Origin: Spirosoma lacussanchae
GTDB taxonomy: Bacteria > Bacteroidota > Bacteroidia > Cytophagales > Spirosomataceae
DNA length: 64,000 nucleotides
Reading direction: 5' to 3'
Assembly (NCBI RefSeq): GCF_005870035.1
Contig: NZ_SWJG01000001.1
Coordinates: forward strand, 731,639-795,638
The number at the start of each line of letters is the position of its first letter. Position 1 is the stretch's first letter. The position numbers were made by a program, and so were the translations under genes. Below are positions 11,332 to 18,762 of this stretch, one piece after another. Below the pieces are notes generated by a model. The model ran no database searches and was not told the origin of the DNA. It saw only the letters and a list, made by a program, of their open reading frames with translations.

Positions 11332-13353
11332 TTACGCTGTCTCTTTCTTCAGCCGGTCGCGGAGCTGGAATAGCTCGTCGCGGAGCCGGGCGGCTTCGAG
11401 GAAGTCGAGGTCTTTGGCGGCCCGCTCCATTTTGGACTGGGTTTCGTTGATAACCTTTTCGAGATCGTTTTTGCCCATGTACTGAACCACAGGATCGGCG
11501 GCAATCCGAATCTCTTCGGGCTCGACATAAAACTGACGGACTTTTGAGTCGGCCACTTTGGTCTGCCCCATAATTGACTCGCGCGATTTCAGCACCGTTG
11601 TTGGCGTGATGCCGTGGTCGGTATTGTACTCGATCTGGATGGCCCGGCGCCGGTTCGTCTCGTCGATCGCCTTTTGCATGGAACCCGTAATGGTATCGGC
11701 GTACATAATCACCTTGCCGTTCGCATTCCGGGCAGCCCGGCCAATGGTCTGGATGAGCGAGCGGATGTCGCGCAGAAAACCTTCTTTGTCGGCATCCATG
11801 ATCGCCACCAGCGATACCTCGGGTAAGTCGAGACCTTCGCGGAGCAGGTTCACGCCCACGAGCACGTCGAAGTTACCAAGCCGCAGGTCGCGCAGGATCT
11901 CCACCCGATCGAGGGTTTTTACTTCGGAGTGGATGTATCGGGTTTTGATGCCCACCCGTTCGAGGTATTTGGTCAGCTCTTCGGCCATGCGCTTGGTCAG
12001 CGTCGTAACCAGTACCCGCTCGCCGGCTTTAACGCGGGCGTCGATGGATTCGAGCAGGTCGTCGATCTGGTTCAGGCTCGGCCGGACGTCAATTTCGGGG
12101 TCGAGCAGACCCGTTGGGCGGATCAGCTGCTCCACAACAACTCCTTCGGCTTTGCGGAGTTCGTAGTCCGACGGCGTGGCCGATACGTAAATCGTCTGGC
12201 CCGACAGGTCTTCGAATTCCTGGAAGGTAAGGGGCCGGTTGTCCATGGCGCTGGGAAGTCGGAATCCGTAGTCGACCAGGGCCGTTTTTCGGGATCGGTC
12301 ACCTCCCCACATGGCCCGAATCTGCGGAATCGTTACGTGGCTCTCGTCGACAACCAGCAGGTAATCGTCCGGAAAATAGTCGAGCAGACAGAACGGGCGC
12401 TGGCCGGGTTTGCGCCGGTCGAAGTAGCGCGAATAGTTCTCGATACCGGAGCAGTAGCCCAGCTCGCGCATCATTTCAAGATCAAACTCGGTCCGTTCCT
12501 TGATGCGGGTCGCTTCCTGCTCGCGAAACTCCGACTCGAAGTAGCGAACCTGCGAGACCAGATCGTCCTGAATTTCATAGATGGCGTTGTTGAGCGTATC
12601 GCGGCCTGTCACGAACAGGTTGGCCGGGAAGATAGTCACCAGGTTCTCGTTCGAAATTTTCTTGCCGGTCGAGGGGTCGATTCGCTGAATGGATTCGATT
12701 TCATCGCCGAAGAAAATGACCCGGTAAGCAAAGTCGGCATAGGCCACGTAGAGATCGACCGTATCGCCTTTGACGCGGAAGTTGCCGCGCTGAAACTCGC
12801 CTTCGGTGCGGCTGTACAGAATCTCGACCAGCTTGTGAAGAAACGCGTTGCGGCTCATCTGCTCGCCAACCCCGATGTTAACGACGTTGCGCTTAAACTC
12901 ATCGGGATTGCCCATACCGTAGATGCACGATACCGAGGCCACTACGATCACATCGCGCCGACCGCTCATCAGAGCCGACGTGGCCGAGAGCCGGAGCTTG
13001 TCGATCTCCTCGTTAATGGCCAGGTCTTTCTCAATATAGGTGCCGGTCGTGGCGATGTAGGCTTCGGGCTGGTAATAGTCGTAGTAGGAGATAAAATACT
13101 CGACGGCATTGTTGGGGAAAAACTGCTTGAACTCACCATACAGCTGGGCAGCCAGCGTTTTGTTGTGGCTCAGCACCAGCGTTGGCCGGTTGGTCCGGGC
13201 AATCAGGTTAGCTATAGTAAACGTTTTTCCAGATCCGGTAACACCCAGCAACACCTGCGCGGGTTCGCCTTCCTGTATACCCTTAATCAGTTGCTCAATC
13301 GCCTTTGGCTGATCGCCGGTGGGCTGAAATTCAGAGGTTAATTCGAAGTTCAT
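11332..13353 (-). CDS. uvrB: Excinuclease ABC subunit B, UvrB
   Basis: UvrB is the damage-verifying helicase-like subunit of nucleotide excision repair, receiving DNA lesions from UvrA and recruiting UvrC. At 673 residues it has the family length. Walker A is GVTGSGKT (37-44); the damage-probing beta-hairpin region includes YYDYYQPEAYI; helicase motif II reads DESH; helicase motif VI is QTIGRAARN; the C-terminal UVR motif (about 632-667, KMERAAKDLDFLEAARLRDEL) contacts UvrC. It is transcribed alone. A long hairpin lies in its 3' region. Confidence 0.98.
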   Translation of the reverse strand: MNFELTSEFQPTGDQPKAIEQLIKGIQEGEPAQVLLGVTGSGKTFTIANLIARTNRPTLVLSHNKTLAAQLYGEFKQFFPNNAVEYFISYYDYYQPEAYIATTGTYIEKDLAINEEIDKLRLSATSALMSGRRDVIVVASVSCIYGMGNPDEFKRNVVNIGVGEQMSRNAFLHKLVEILYSRTEGEFQRGNFRVKGDTVDLYVAYADFAYRVIFFGDEIESIQRIDPSTGKKISNENLVTIFPANLFVTGRDTLNNAIYEIQDDLVSQVRYFESEFREQEATRIKERTEFDLEMMRELGYCSGIENYSRYFDRRKPGQRPFCLLDYFPDDYLLVVDESHVTIPQIRAMWGGDRSRKTALVDYGFRLPSAMDNRPLTFQEFEDLSGQTIYVSATPSDYELRKAEGVVVEQLIRPTGLLDPEIDVRPSLNQIDDLLESIDARVKAGERVLVTTLTKRMAEELTKYLERVGIKTRYIHSEVKTLDRVEILRDLRLGNFDVLVGVNLLREGLDLPEVSLVAIMDADKEGFLRDIRSLIQTIGRAARNANGKVIMYADTITGSMQKAIDETNRRRAIQIEYNTDHGITPTTVLKSRESIMGQTKVADSKVRQFYVEPEEIRIAADPVVQYMGKNDLEKVINETQSKMERAAKDLDFLEAARLRDELFQLRDRLKKETA

Positions 13354-13445
13354 TCGTAGCGTTGTAGAACGCTGGCTAATTTACGCAAAAACGGCCGTGA
13401 TAGCAAGGTTGTTTCCGGTAATACCGACAAGCGATACAGAGGCAT

Positions 13446-13479
13446 TTTCGGTGCCGTGATCAGCTTAGCCCTATTTTTG
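13446..13479 (+). promoter_or_regulatory. Candidate promoter of the DUF4234 gene
   Basis: TATTTTTG (13472-13479) fits TAnnTTTG exactly, with TTTC (13446-13449) 22 bp upstream. It predicts a leader of about 60 nt before the ATG at 13549. Confidence 0.4.
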
Positions 13480-13548
13480 CAGGAATAGCAATAGCCTGGT
13501 GTGAACCTGGGCTTACATTGCCATTTTTTACAATGGCCACGCCCCGGT

Positions 13549-14070
13549 ATGGACAATAGATATCAACCAGACTCGCAGGTTCAATACGTACGGAAACAGC
13601 CAGTCTGGGTGTTTTGCCTGCTCTCCTTTTTTACGTTTGGCCTGTACACGATGTACTGGCTATATCGAAACTGGTGCTTCTTCAGGGATGTCTACGAGTG
13701 GGATATTTACCCATTCTGGCGCGCTGTGTTCAACGTATTTTTTGTCCATACGCTACTGGAGCACATTAACGATCTGGCTGTGGAGAAAGGGCATCCCGGC
13801 ATCAGCAGTAACGGGTACGCAACCGGTTACGTGATTTTCGAGATCCTGCAGCGCGTGCTGAATCGAACCATGCCAAACTACGTTGTGCTGATTTATCTGC
13901 TCCTGCTGCCGTTTGTATGGCTGGTGCCCACCGTAAAGCAGCTCAACTACATCTACGAGCAGGCCAATCCGGATACGTACCATCCGCCTTTTACCCCCCG
14001 CGAACTGGTGGCCCTGATGCTGGGCGGGCTGGTTATTGCCCTGGCGGTACTGGGTCTGCTTACTACTTAG
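13549..14070 (+). CDS. DUF4234 family membrane protein
   Basis: Starting at the ATG at 13549 gives 173 residues. A GTG 48 bp upstream is also in frame, but the family N-terminus begins near YVRKQPVWVF. Four hydrophobic segments are visible: FCLLSFFTFGLYTMYWLY, a second around FNVFFVHTLL, VVLIYLLLLPFVWLVP, and a last LVALMLGGLVIALAVLGLL. The first segment with its YxxYWxYRNW ending is typical of DUF4234. The function is unknown. The stop overlaps the stop of the convergent small gene by 3 bp. Confidence 0.75.
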   Translation: MDNRYQPDSQVQYVRKQPVWVFCLLSFFTFGLYTMYWLYRNWCFFRDVYEWDIYPFWRAVFNVFFVHTLLEHINDLAVEKGHPGISSNGYATGYVIFEILQRVLNRTMPNYVVLIYLLLLPFVWLVPTVKQLNYIYEQANPDTYHPPFTPRELVALMLGGLVIALAVLGLLTT

Positions 14071-14264
14071 CCGATCTCCCGTTTCAGGATAACCAGCAGT
14101 CCTTTGGTGGCCCCCTGCTGCCAGTTCAAATCAACGGTGGAGGTGACTTCCCAGCCCTCACGGCCCAGTTTGTTCAGCTTGTCGTTCAGTTGCTGGGAGT
14201 CAATTTTATTGTTCCAGAAACCACTGGTGTCTACTTCGAGGGTCAGGTATTCGAATCGTTTCAT
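14067..14264 (-). CDS. Small DUF4177-like protein
   Basis: 65 residues, MKRFEYLTLEVD at the start and LNKLGREGWEVTSTVDL in the middle. The EGWE block and total length resemble DUF4177, a small alpha/beta domain of unknown function. It is soluble, with no signal peptide. Its TAA stop overlaps the TAG stop of the convergent DUF4234 gene. The start lies about 12 bp past the terminator of the upstream pair, so it probably relies on read-through or a very close promoter. Confidence 0.72.
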   Translation of the reverse strand: MKRFEYLTLEVDTSGFWNNKIDSQQLNDKLNKLGREGWEVTSTVDLNWQQGATKGLLVILKREIG

Positions 14265-14275
14265 AAGCGTAGCTG

Positions 14276-14306
14276 AAAAAAAGCCCCCGCGTTTTGGCAG
14301 GGGCTT
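14276..14306 (-). terminator. Intrinsic terminator, copy 1 of a duplicated terminator
   Basis: Stem 14281-14290 with 14297-14306 (10 bp with one G-U in the minus-strand RNA), loop GTTTTG, followed on the minus strand by a run of T. It ends the small operon 14789-14326. A near-identical copy lies at 14812-14841. Confidence 0.82.
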
Positions 14307-14325
14307 CAGGATATAACGTTTTAAG

Positions 14326-14502
14326 TTACTTCTTTTGGGAGGCCAGCTTCTCTTCCAGCTCTAGCCGTACCTGCCTGAGCTCCTGACTCAGGTGGGTGTT
14401 CCGCAGCACCACCCGTTTCAGCAACGTTTCAGCCTGACTGATCAACTGCTGCCCTTCTGTGGCTAACTGCTGAGCCTGCTGCTGTTTATCGGCGGATGTC
14501 AT
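14326..14502 (-). CDS. 58-residue Gln-rich coiled-coil protein
   Basis: This short gene starts MTSADKQQQAQQLATEGQQL and ends with ELEEKLASQKK. The whole chain is predicted to be one amphipathic helix, with heptad spacing of Leu and Val (LLKRVVLRNTHL), so it probably oligomerises or pairs with the upstream protein. Its ATG overlaps the stop of the 96-residue gene in an ATGA, which supports translational coupling. No family recognised. A terminator follows 20 bp after its stop. Confidence 0.72.
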   Translation of the reverse strand: MTSADKQQQAQQLATEGQQLISQAETLLKRVVLRNTHLSQELRQVRLELEEKLASQKK

Positions 14503-14789
14503 AAGTTGCGGTTTAGTAAGTCCAACATAAATTTAGCGTGCGCCACATCCAATTCCAAATCGGCGAGCCGGGCCTGTTCAACAGAAAGCAATTGCCGTAG
14601 CCTTGTATCTTGATTCCGTAACTGTTGAGCCACTTCGTTGCCTTCTTCTCGTAAATCCACTGCTCTTAAATAAAGTTTTCGTAGATCGAACAAAAGCAAT
14701 TCTATTTGCAGGATGTCGCCGACTGAATCGAGAACGTCTGTTTCTTTCTGACGAAGAAACTGCTCATAATAGTCTTTGTTTTTCTCCAA
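14499..14789 (-). CDS. 96-residue helical protein of unknown function
   Basis: No family recognised. The protein starts MEKNKDYYEQFLRQKETDVL and is almost entirely charged helix with regular Leu (IELLLFDLRKLYLRAVDLREE), consistent with a long coiled coil. No signal peptide. It overlaps the 58-residue coiled-coil gene by 4 bp (ATGA), forming a two-gene unit bracketed by two copies of the same terminator: one just upstream at the end of sufB, one just downstream. Confidence 0.72.
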   Translation of the reverse strand: MEKNKDYYEQFLRQKETDVLDSVGDILQIELLLFDLRKLYLRAVDLREEGNEVAQQLRNQDTRLRQLLSVEQARLADLELDVAHAKFMLDLLNRNL

Positions 14790-14811
14790 GTTTGGTGGAT
14801 GGATTGGAATT

Positions 14812-14841
14812 AAAAAAGCCCCTGCGTTTTGGCAGGGGCTT
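14812..14841 (-). terminator. Intrinsic terminator of sufB, copy 2 of a duplicated terminator
   Basis: Stem AAGCCCCTGC (14816-14825) with GCAGGGGCTT (14832-14841), loop GTTTTG, followed on the minus strand by a T run (14817-14812). Apart from a base in the stem and one outside it, the 30-odd bp match the copy at 14276-14306, including flanking bases beyond the stem. Confidence 0.85.
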
Positions 14842-14868
14842 CAAGATATAAAAAAACGTCAAATTGGT

Positions 14869-16347
14869 TTACCCAACGCTGCCTTCGAGGCTGATGGCGA
14901 GCAGCTTTTGCGCTTCCACAGCAAACTCCATGGGCAACTGATTCAGCACCTCTTTGGCGTACCCGTTGATGATGAGCGCCACGGCCTGCTCGGTCGGGAT
15001 GCCGCGCTGGTTGCAATAGAACAGCTGATCTTCTCCGATTTTTGAGGTAGTAGCCTCGTGCTCGACCGTGGCCGATGGGTTGTTTACTTCCAGATACGGG
15101 AACGTATGCGCACCACATTTGTCGCCCAGCAGCAGCGAGTCGCACTGCGAGTAGTTACGGGCGTTCTCGGCCCGCTTTAGTACCTGCACCAGCCCGCGGT
15201 ATGAGTTCTGGCTCTTGCCGGCCGAGATTCCTTTCGATACAATGCGGCTCTTCGTATTCTTACCGATGTGAACCATCTTGGTGCCTGTATCGGCCTGCTG
15301 CATGTTGTTGGTAACGGCTACCGAGTAAAACTCCCCGATTGAGTTATCGCCTTTCAGGATAACCGAGGGATATTTCCAGGTAATGGCCGAACCGGTTTCA
15401 ACCTGAGTCCAGGAGATTTTGGCGTTCGGGCCGTCGCAGATACCGCGTTTGGTAACGAAGTTATAGATACCGCCTTTGCCGTCCTTGTCGCCGGGATACC
15501 AGTTCTGTACGGTCGAGTATTTGATTTCGGCGTTCCCCATCGCAATCAGTTCAACAACGGCTGCGTGGAGCTGATTTTCATCGCGCATGGGGGCCGTGCA
15601 GCCTTCCAGGTAGCTTACGTACGATCCTTCGTCAGCAATGATGAGCGTCCGTTCAAACTGGCCCGTTCCGGCTGCGTTGATACGGAAGTAGGTCGACAGC
15701 TCCATTGGGCAGCGAACCCCTTTCGGAATGTAGCAGAACGAACCGTCGGTAAACACCGCTGCATTCAGCGCTGCGAAGTAGTTGTCTTTGGCGGGTACTA
15801 CCGAGCCCATGTATTTTTTCACCAGCTCGGGATGCTCGTGAACCGCTTCGGAGATAGAGCAGAAAATAATGCCCCGCTCAGCCAGGTCTTTCTTGAACGT
15901 GGTGGCTACCGAAACCGAGTCCATCACGGCGTCGACGGCTACTTGAGGCCGTTCGCCCTGGGGTTCGTCGATAACGCCGGCCAGCCGCTTCTGTTCGCTG
16001 AGCGAGATGCCCAGTTTATTAAAGGTGTCGAGCAGTTCCGGGTCGATCTCGTCGAGGCTGCCTACGGTTTTCTTCTGCTTGGGAGCCGAGTAATATTTGA
16101 TGGCCTGGTAGTCGATTTTGGGGTATTTGACATTGGGCCAGTGGGGTTCAGTCATCTCCTGCCAGAGCCGAAACGCCTGGAGCCGCTTTTCGAGCAGCCA
16201 GTCGGGTTCGTTCTTCTTGGCCGAGATAAACCGGATGGTACTTTCATCGAGACCTACAGGAGCCTCGTCGGCTTCAATGATAGTCTCAAATCCGTATTTA
16301 TACTCAGAAGTAGTGATGCTTTCTAAAATCGCAGCGTCCTTGCTCAT
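14869..16347 (-). CDS. sufB: Fe-S cluster assembly scaffold protein SufB
   Basis: SufB is the scaffold subunit of the SufBC2D complex, on which Fe-S clusters are built with sulfur from SufS. At 492 residues it is full length. The conserved C-terminal core is intact: [15 protein letters not shown] with the essential Cys, [17 protein letters not shown] with the His-Glu pair, and the mid-protein GCTAP and GAKISWTQ-like blocks. In most Bacteroidota sufB is followed by sufC, sufD and sufS. Here it ends at a terminator and is followed by two small coiled-coil genes, so the rest of the pathway must be elsewhere. Confidence in identity is very high. Confidence 0.97.
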   Translation of the reverse strand: MSKDAAILESITTSEYKYGFETIIEADEAPVGLDESTIRFISAKKNEPDWLLEKRLQAFRLWQEMTEPHWPNVKYPKIDYQAIKYYSAPKQKKTVGSLDEIDPELLDTFNKLGISLSEQKRLAGVIDEPQGERPQVAVDAVMDSVSVATTFKKDLAERGIIFCSISEAVHEHPELVKKYMGSVVPAKDNYFAALNAAVFTDGSFCYIPKGVRCPMELSTYFRINAAGTGQFERTLIIADEGSYVSYLEGCTAPMRDENQLHAAVVELIAMGNAEIKYSTVQNWYPGDKDGKGGIYNFVTKRGICDGPNAKISWTQVETGSAITWKYPSVILKGDNSIGEFYSVAVTNNMQQADTGTKMVHIGKNTKSRIVSKGISAGKSQNSYRGLVQVLKRAENARNYSQCDSLLLGDKCGAHTFPYLEVNNPSATVEHEATTSKIGEDQLFYCNQRGIPTEQAVALIINGYAKEVLNQLPMEFAVEAQKLLAISLEGSVG

Positions 16348-16646
16348 AGTGTCGGTTGGTCGCGTAGTTTGTTGCGTCCTTACGGTATAATTTTAACAAT
16401 CAGTTGGGTAGGTGCGTTCCGGGCAAACAGAACAAATATCGGAAAGTTTCCCTGAATATGCCTACTCAGCCCGTTATACGCCGGTCTGATTGCGGAATGC
16501 GTAAGCCGATGGCCTAGGCCAGTCGGGTTGCTGTCTGGCCCAAAAGAGGGTCGTGGTTGGCCGGTTTCTTTCGCTAATCGGTTGAGCTCAATGCCGATGC
16601 GGCCTCGGCGCACGATCGGACCGGCGCTGCGTTCGTGACCAGAAAC
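16348..16646. other. Intergenic stretch upstream of sufB
   Basis: No convincing gene. An open frame on the minus strand (16380-16685) has proline- and arginine-rich sequence of low complexity and no family resemblance. I found no TAnnTTTG promoter for sufB here. Confidence 0.5.
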
Positions 16647-16697
16647 CAGCGGGCTGGGTCGATTCCGGGCCTGTATCCGAATCAACCCAGCCCGCTG
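16647..16697 (-). repeat. 19-bp inverted repeat 3' of the DoxX gene
   Basis: Arms 16647-16665 and 16679-16697 (core CAGCGGGCTGGGT) match at 18 of 19 positions around a 13-nt loop. The mismatch becomes G-U in a minus-strand RNA, as in the repeat after uvrB. It lies 48 bp past the DoxX stop. No T tract follows. Confidence 0.7.
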
Positions 16698-16744
16698 AAA
16701 TCGTATTCGGTTGGGGCCTCTATGGCGTAACTGTGTTCATGCGG

Positions 16745-17125
16745 TTACCGTCGACCCCGATCGTCGAGGCCGCGCAGGGCCAGGTAAAAGGCGATGACGT
16801 AGATGAGCTGGGTACCGGCGCTCTGCCAGTCTTCTTTCAGAGTTGTACCAAACAGAAGAGCGGCAATCGTAAGCCCGCCGATGAAGTATCCCCAGCGACT
16901 AAACTGCCCGCCCAGCAGGATCAGCACGCCACTGGCAAACTCCACGAAAGGAAGCGTGTACAGGAAGGCATTGGTCAATATCGCAGGCAGAATGGTACTG
17001 GCGAAGCCGGCGCCGGTTTTAGTGACGAACGCGCTGAGTTTAGGGATGCGCACCAGACCGTGCATAAGCATGTTGATGCCCAGTCCTAAACGAATAACAA
17101 GTTGAGCAAGCTGCGTATTGGTCAT
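16745..17125 (-). CDS. DoxX family membrane protein
   Basis: 126 residues with four hydrophobic segments. The N-terminal LVIRLGLGINMLMHGLVRIPKL and the PFVEFASGVLILLGGQFSRWGY block match the DoxX/DoxD-like family of small quinone-linked or redox-associated inner-membrane proteins. Biochemical role is mostly unproven; some members act in oxidative stress complexes. The start at 17125 is 36 bp from the stop of the acidic gene at 17162, and both may be co-transcribed. A long inverted repeat follows the gene. Confidence 0.85.
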   Translation of the reverse strand: MTNTQLAQLVIRLGLGINMLMHGLVRIPKLSAFVTKTGAGFASTILPAILTNAFLYTLPFVEFASGVLILLGGQFSRWGYFIGGLTIAALLFGTTLKEDWQSAGTQLIYVIAFYLALRGLDDRGRR

Positions 17126-17161
17126 GGAGATAGGCCTGTCTGGTCGGGGATTGGAGCGGGT

Positions 17162-17428
17162 TTAGTTGTCGCCTTCTTCGTACTCGATGTCAACCTGTCC
17201 GGCTTCGACATCTTCTTCGGCCAGCAGGTCGTCGTTGACTCCGTTGGCATCGGCGTCTGACTCGTTGACTTCTTCTTTGATGGGTAACGGTCCCTGGTCC
17301 CGCACGGGGTTGATGCCCCCGGCCTGGGGTTCGCCCGTGTTGGCTTCCTGAGCCTGCGCCAGCAGTTGAGCTACGCCCTGGTTATCGTCGTCGGCAGGGT
17401 TGTAGGATTGGTTGTCGTTGGGGTTCAT
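17162..17428 (-). CDS. 88-residue acidic protein of unknown function
   Basis: No family recognised. The chain is low-complexity and strongly acidic, lacks hydrophobic segments and is likely disordered: it starts MNPNDNQSYNPADDDNQG and ends VDIEYEEGDN. The central part contains GGINPVRDQGPLPIKEEV. It lies next to a second very acidic small protein (17532-17795) on the same strand with a 103-bp gap. Codon use is ordinary for the window, so I consider it a real gene, though only comparison with relatives can prove it. Confidence 0.6.
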   Translation of the reverse strand: MNPNDNQSYNPADDDNQGVAQLLAQAQEANTGEPQAGGINPVRDQGPLPIKEEVNESDADANGVNDDLLAEEDVEAGQVDIEYEEGDN

Positions 17429-17531
17429 CGCGTAGTTGGTTTGATTTTTTACCTTTTGTCGGTGGTCGCAGACCCCGACAGTGGGAGAGGCATATACTTT
17501 TTAAATACCTTATTCACTCCGGGTGCAGGCT

Positions 17532-17795
17532 CTATACGCTACCGGACCGGGTTACGTGGCCGCCGAGGGCGTAGTTGTCGTCCTGGTGGTGATCGTGTTC
17601 GCCGGTCGGGTCGCCGTCTTCATCAACGGGTTCATCGTCGGTCAGGGCTGCATCTTCAGTATCGCCATCGTCGTCATCGTCGATGGCTGCGCCACTCTGG
17701 TTACGGAAGTTCTCGGGATCGATGCGACCGATGCGCGAGCCGATGAGTTCGGTATCGCCGTCGCCGGGGGTAAGATGGTCGATTAATGTATTCAT
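17532..17795 (-). CDS. 87-residue Asp/Glu-rich protein of unknown function
   Basis: Starts at an internal ATG at 17795 of a much longer open frame that runs antisense through the hydrolase gene. The first residues are MNTLIDHLTPGDGDTELIG, followed by a run of five Asp and a block EDAALTDDEPVDEDGD, then a His-rich EHDHHQDDN. Acidic plus His suggests metal or calcium binding or simple disorder; this is a guess. The start is divergent from the alpha/beta hydrolase with 96 bp between. It pairs with the acidic gene at 17162-17428. Confidence 0.6.
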   Translation of the reverse strand: MNTLIDHLTPGDGDTELIGSRIGRIDPENFRNQSGAAIDDDDDGDTEDAALTDDEPVDEDGDPTGEHDHHQDDNYALGGHVTRSGSV

Positions 17796-17891
17796 GGTCG
17801 TTGAGTATGGTTCTTTGCTGAATAACCCGGTAGAACCTGGAAAGGTTAGACTTATCGATCTATGTATTTCATTTTCTGACTCTTGCATGTG

Positions 17892-18686
17892 ATGAAATTC
17901 GTTCTTATGCTCATTGGCGGACTCCTGCCCGGCTGGTTGTATGCCCAGGCTGACCGTGAGCCGCTGTTTACTTCCTTCGACGGAACCCGTATTCATTACG
18001 ACGTGATCGGCGCGGGCCAGCCCGTTGTGCTGCTGCACGGCTTCATCACCAATGGCGAAAGCTGGAAACGCGCGCCCGTTCGGCAGGCGCTGGCCGACGC
18101 GGGGTTTCGGGTCGTTACGCTCGACCTGCGGGGTAACGGCCGCTCCGACCGCCCCCATACGGCGGAGGCTTATCAGTACGACGCCGAACTGAAAGACGTC
18201 ATGGCGCTGATGAAACACCTCGGTCTGACAAATTACGATGTGGTCGGCTATTCGCGCGGGGCCATCCTGACGGCTAAGCTGCTGACGATGAAAGCCCCCG
18301 TACGGCGGGCGGTTATGGGGGGCATGAGTGCCGACTTTACCGACCCCAACTGGTACCGGCGCAAAAACTTTTTCGAAGCGCTGACCAAGCCCGGCTCGCA
18401 TCCGGAGTTGCAGGAGGCCGTTGCCTACGCCAAACGGAGCGGAGCCGATACCCTCGCGCTGGCCCGGCTGCAGGAGTTTCAGCCGACGGCCAGCCGGGCC
18501 GAACTGGGGCGAATTACGGTGCCGCTGCTGGTCGTTAACGGCGATCAGGATCACGACAACGGCGATCCGCAGTCGCTGATCGATATTGTACCGGGGGCGC
18601 GGCTGGTTACGGTGCCGGGTACTCATAATACGACCATGAGTACGCCCGCTTTCGCGCAGGCGGTGCTTATGTTTCTGAAGCAATAA
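17892..18686 (+). CDS. Exported alpha/beta hydrolase
   Basis: 264 residues from the ATG at 17892. A TTG nine bases upstream is less likely. A signal peptide (1-19, ending GWLYAQ) exports it. The core shows VVLLHGFITNGESW (oxyanion), the nucleophile elbow GYSRGA with Ser, an Asp in LVVNGDQDHDNGD, and the His in VPGTHNTTM. This is a classic alpha/beta fold serine hydrolase of the lipase/epoxide-hydrolase class; the substrate cannot be inferred. It precedes the YncE-type fusion on the same strand by 76 bp. Confidence 0.9.
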   Translation: MKFVLMLIGGLLPGWLYAQADREPLFTSFDGTRIHYDVIGAGQPVVLLHGFITNGESWKRAPVRQALADAGFRVVTLDLRGNGRSDRPHTAEAYQYDAELKDVMALMKHLGLTNYDVVGYSRGAILTAKLLTMKAPVRRAVMGGMSADFTDPNWYRRKNFFEALTKPGSHPELQEAVAYAKRSGADTLALARLQEFQPTASRAELGRITVPLLVVNGDQDHDNGDPQSLIDIVPGARLVTVPGTHNTTMSTPAFAQAVLMFLKQ

Positions 18687-18762
18687 GCGGTTGGCGAGAC
18701 CTTAACAGAAGCGTAACAGGGCCGTGATTATTTGCGTCTACTTTTACGAAAACGTCTTTCTT

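Noticed and set aside
11929..13341. 470-residue open frame antisense to uvrB
   Set aside because: Runs entirely opposite to a textbook uvrB; composition (alternating V, D, G, Q, R) is that of an antisense shadow in a GC-rich gene.
16380..16685. 101-residue frame between sufB and the DoxX gene
   Set aside because: Pro/Arg/Gly-rich composition without family resemblance, and it overlaps a long inverted repeat.
17532..18683. 383-residue minus-strand frame
   Set aside because: Most of it is antisense to the alpha/beta hydrolase. Only the last 87 codons from an internal ATG at 17795 look like a gene, and they are listed as such.
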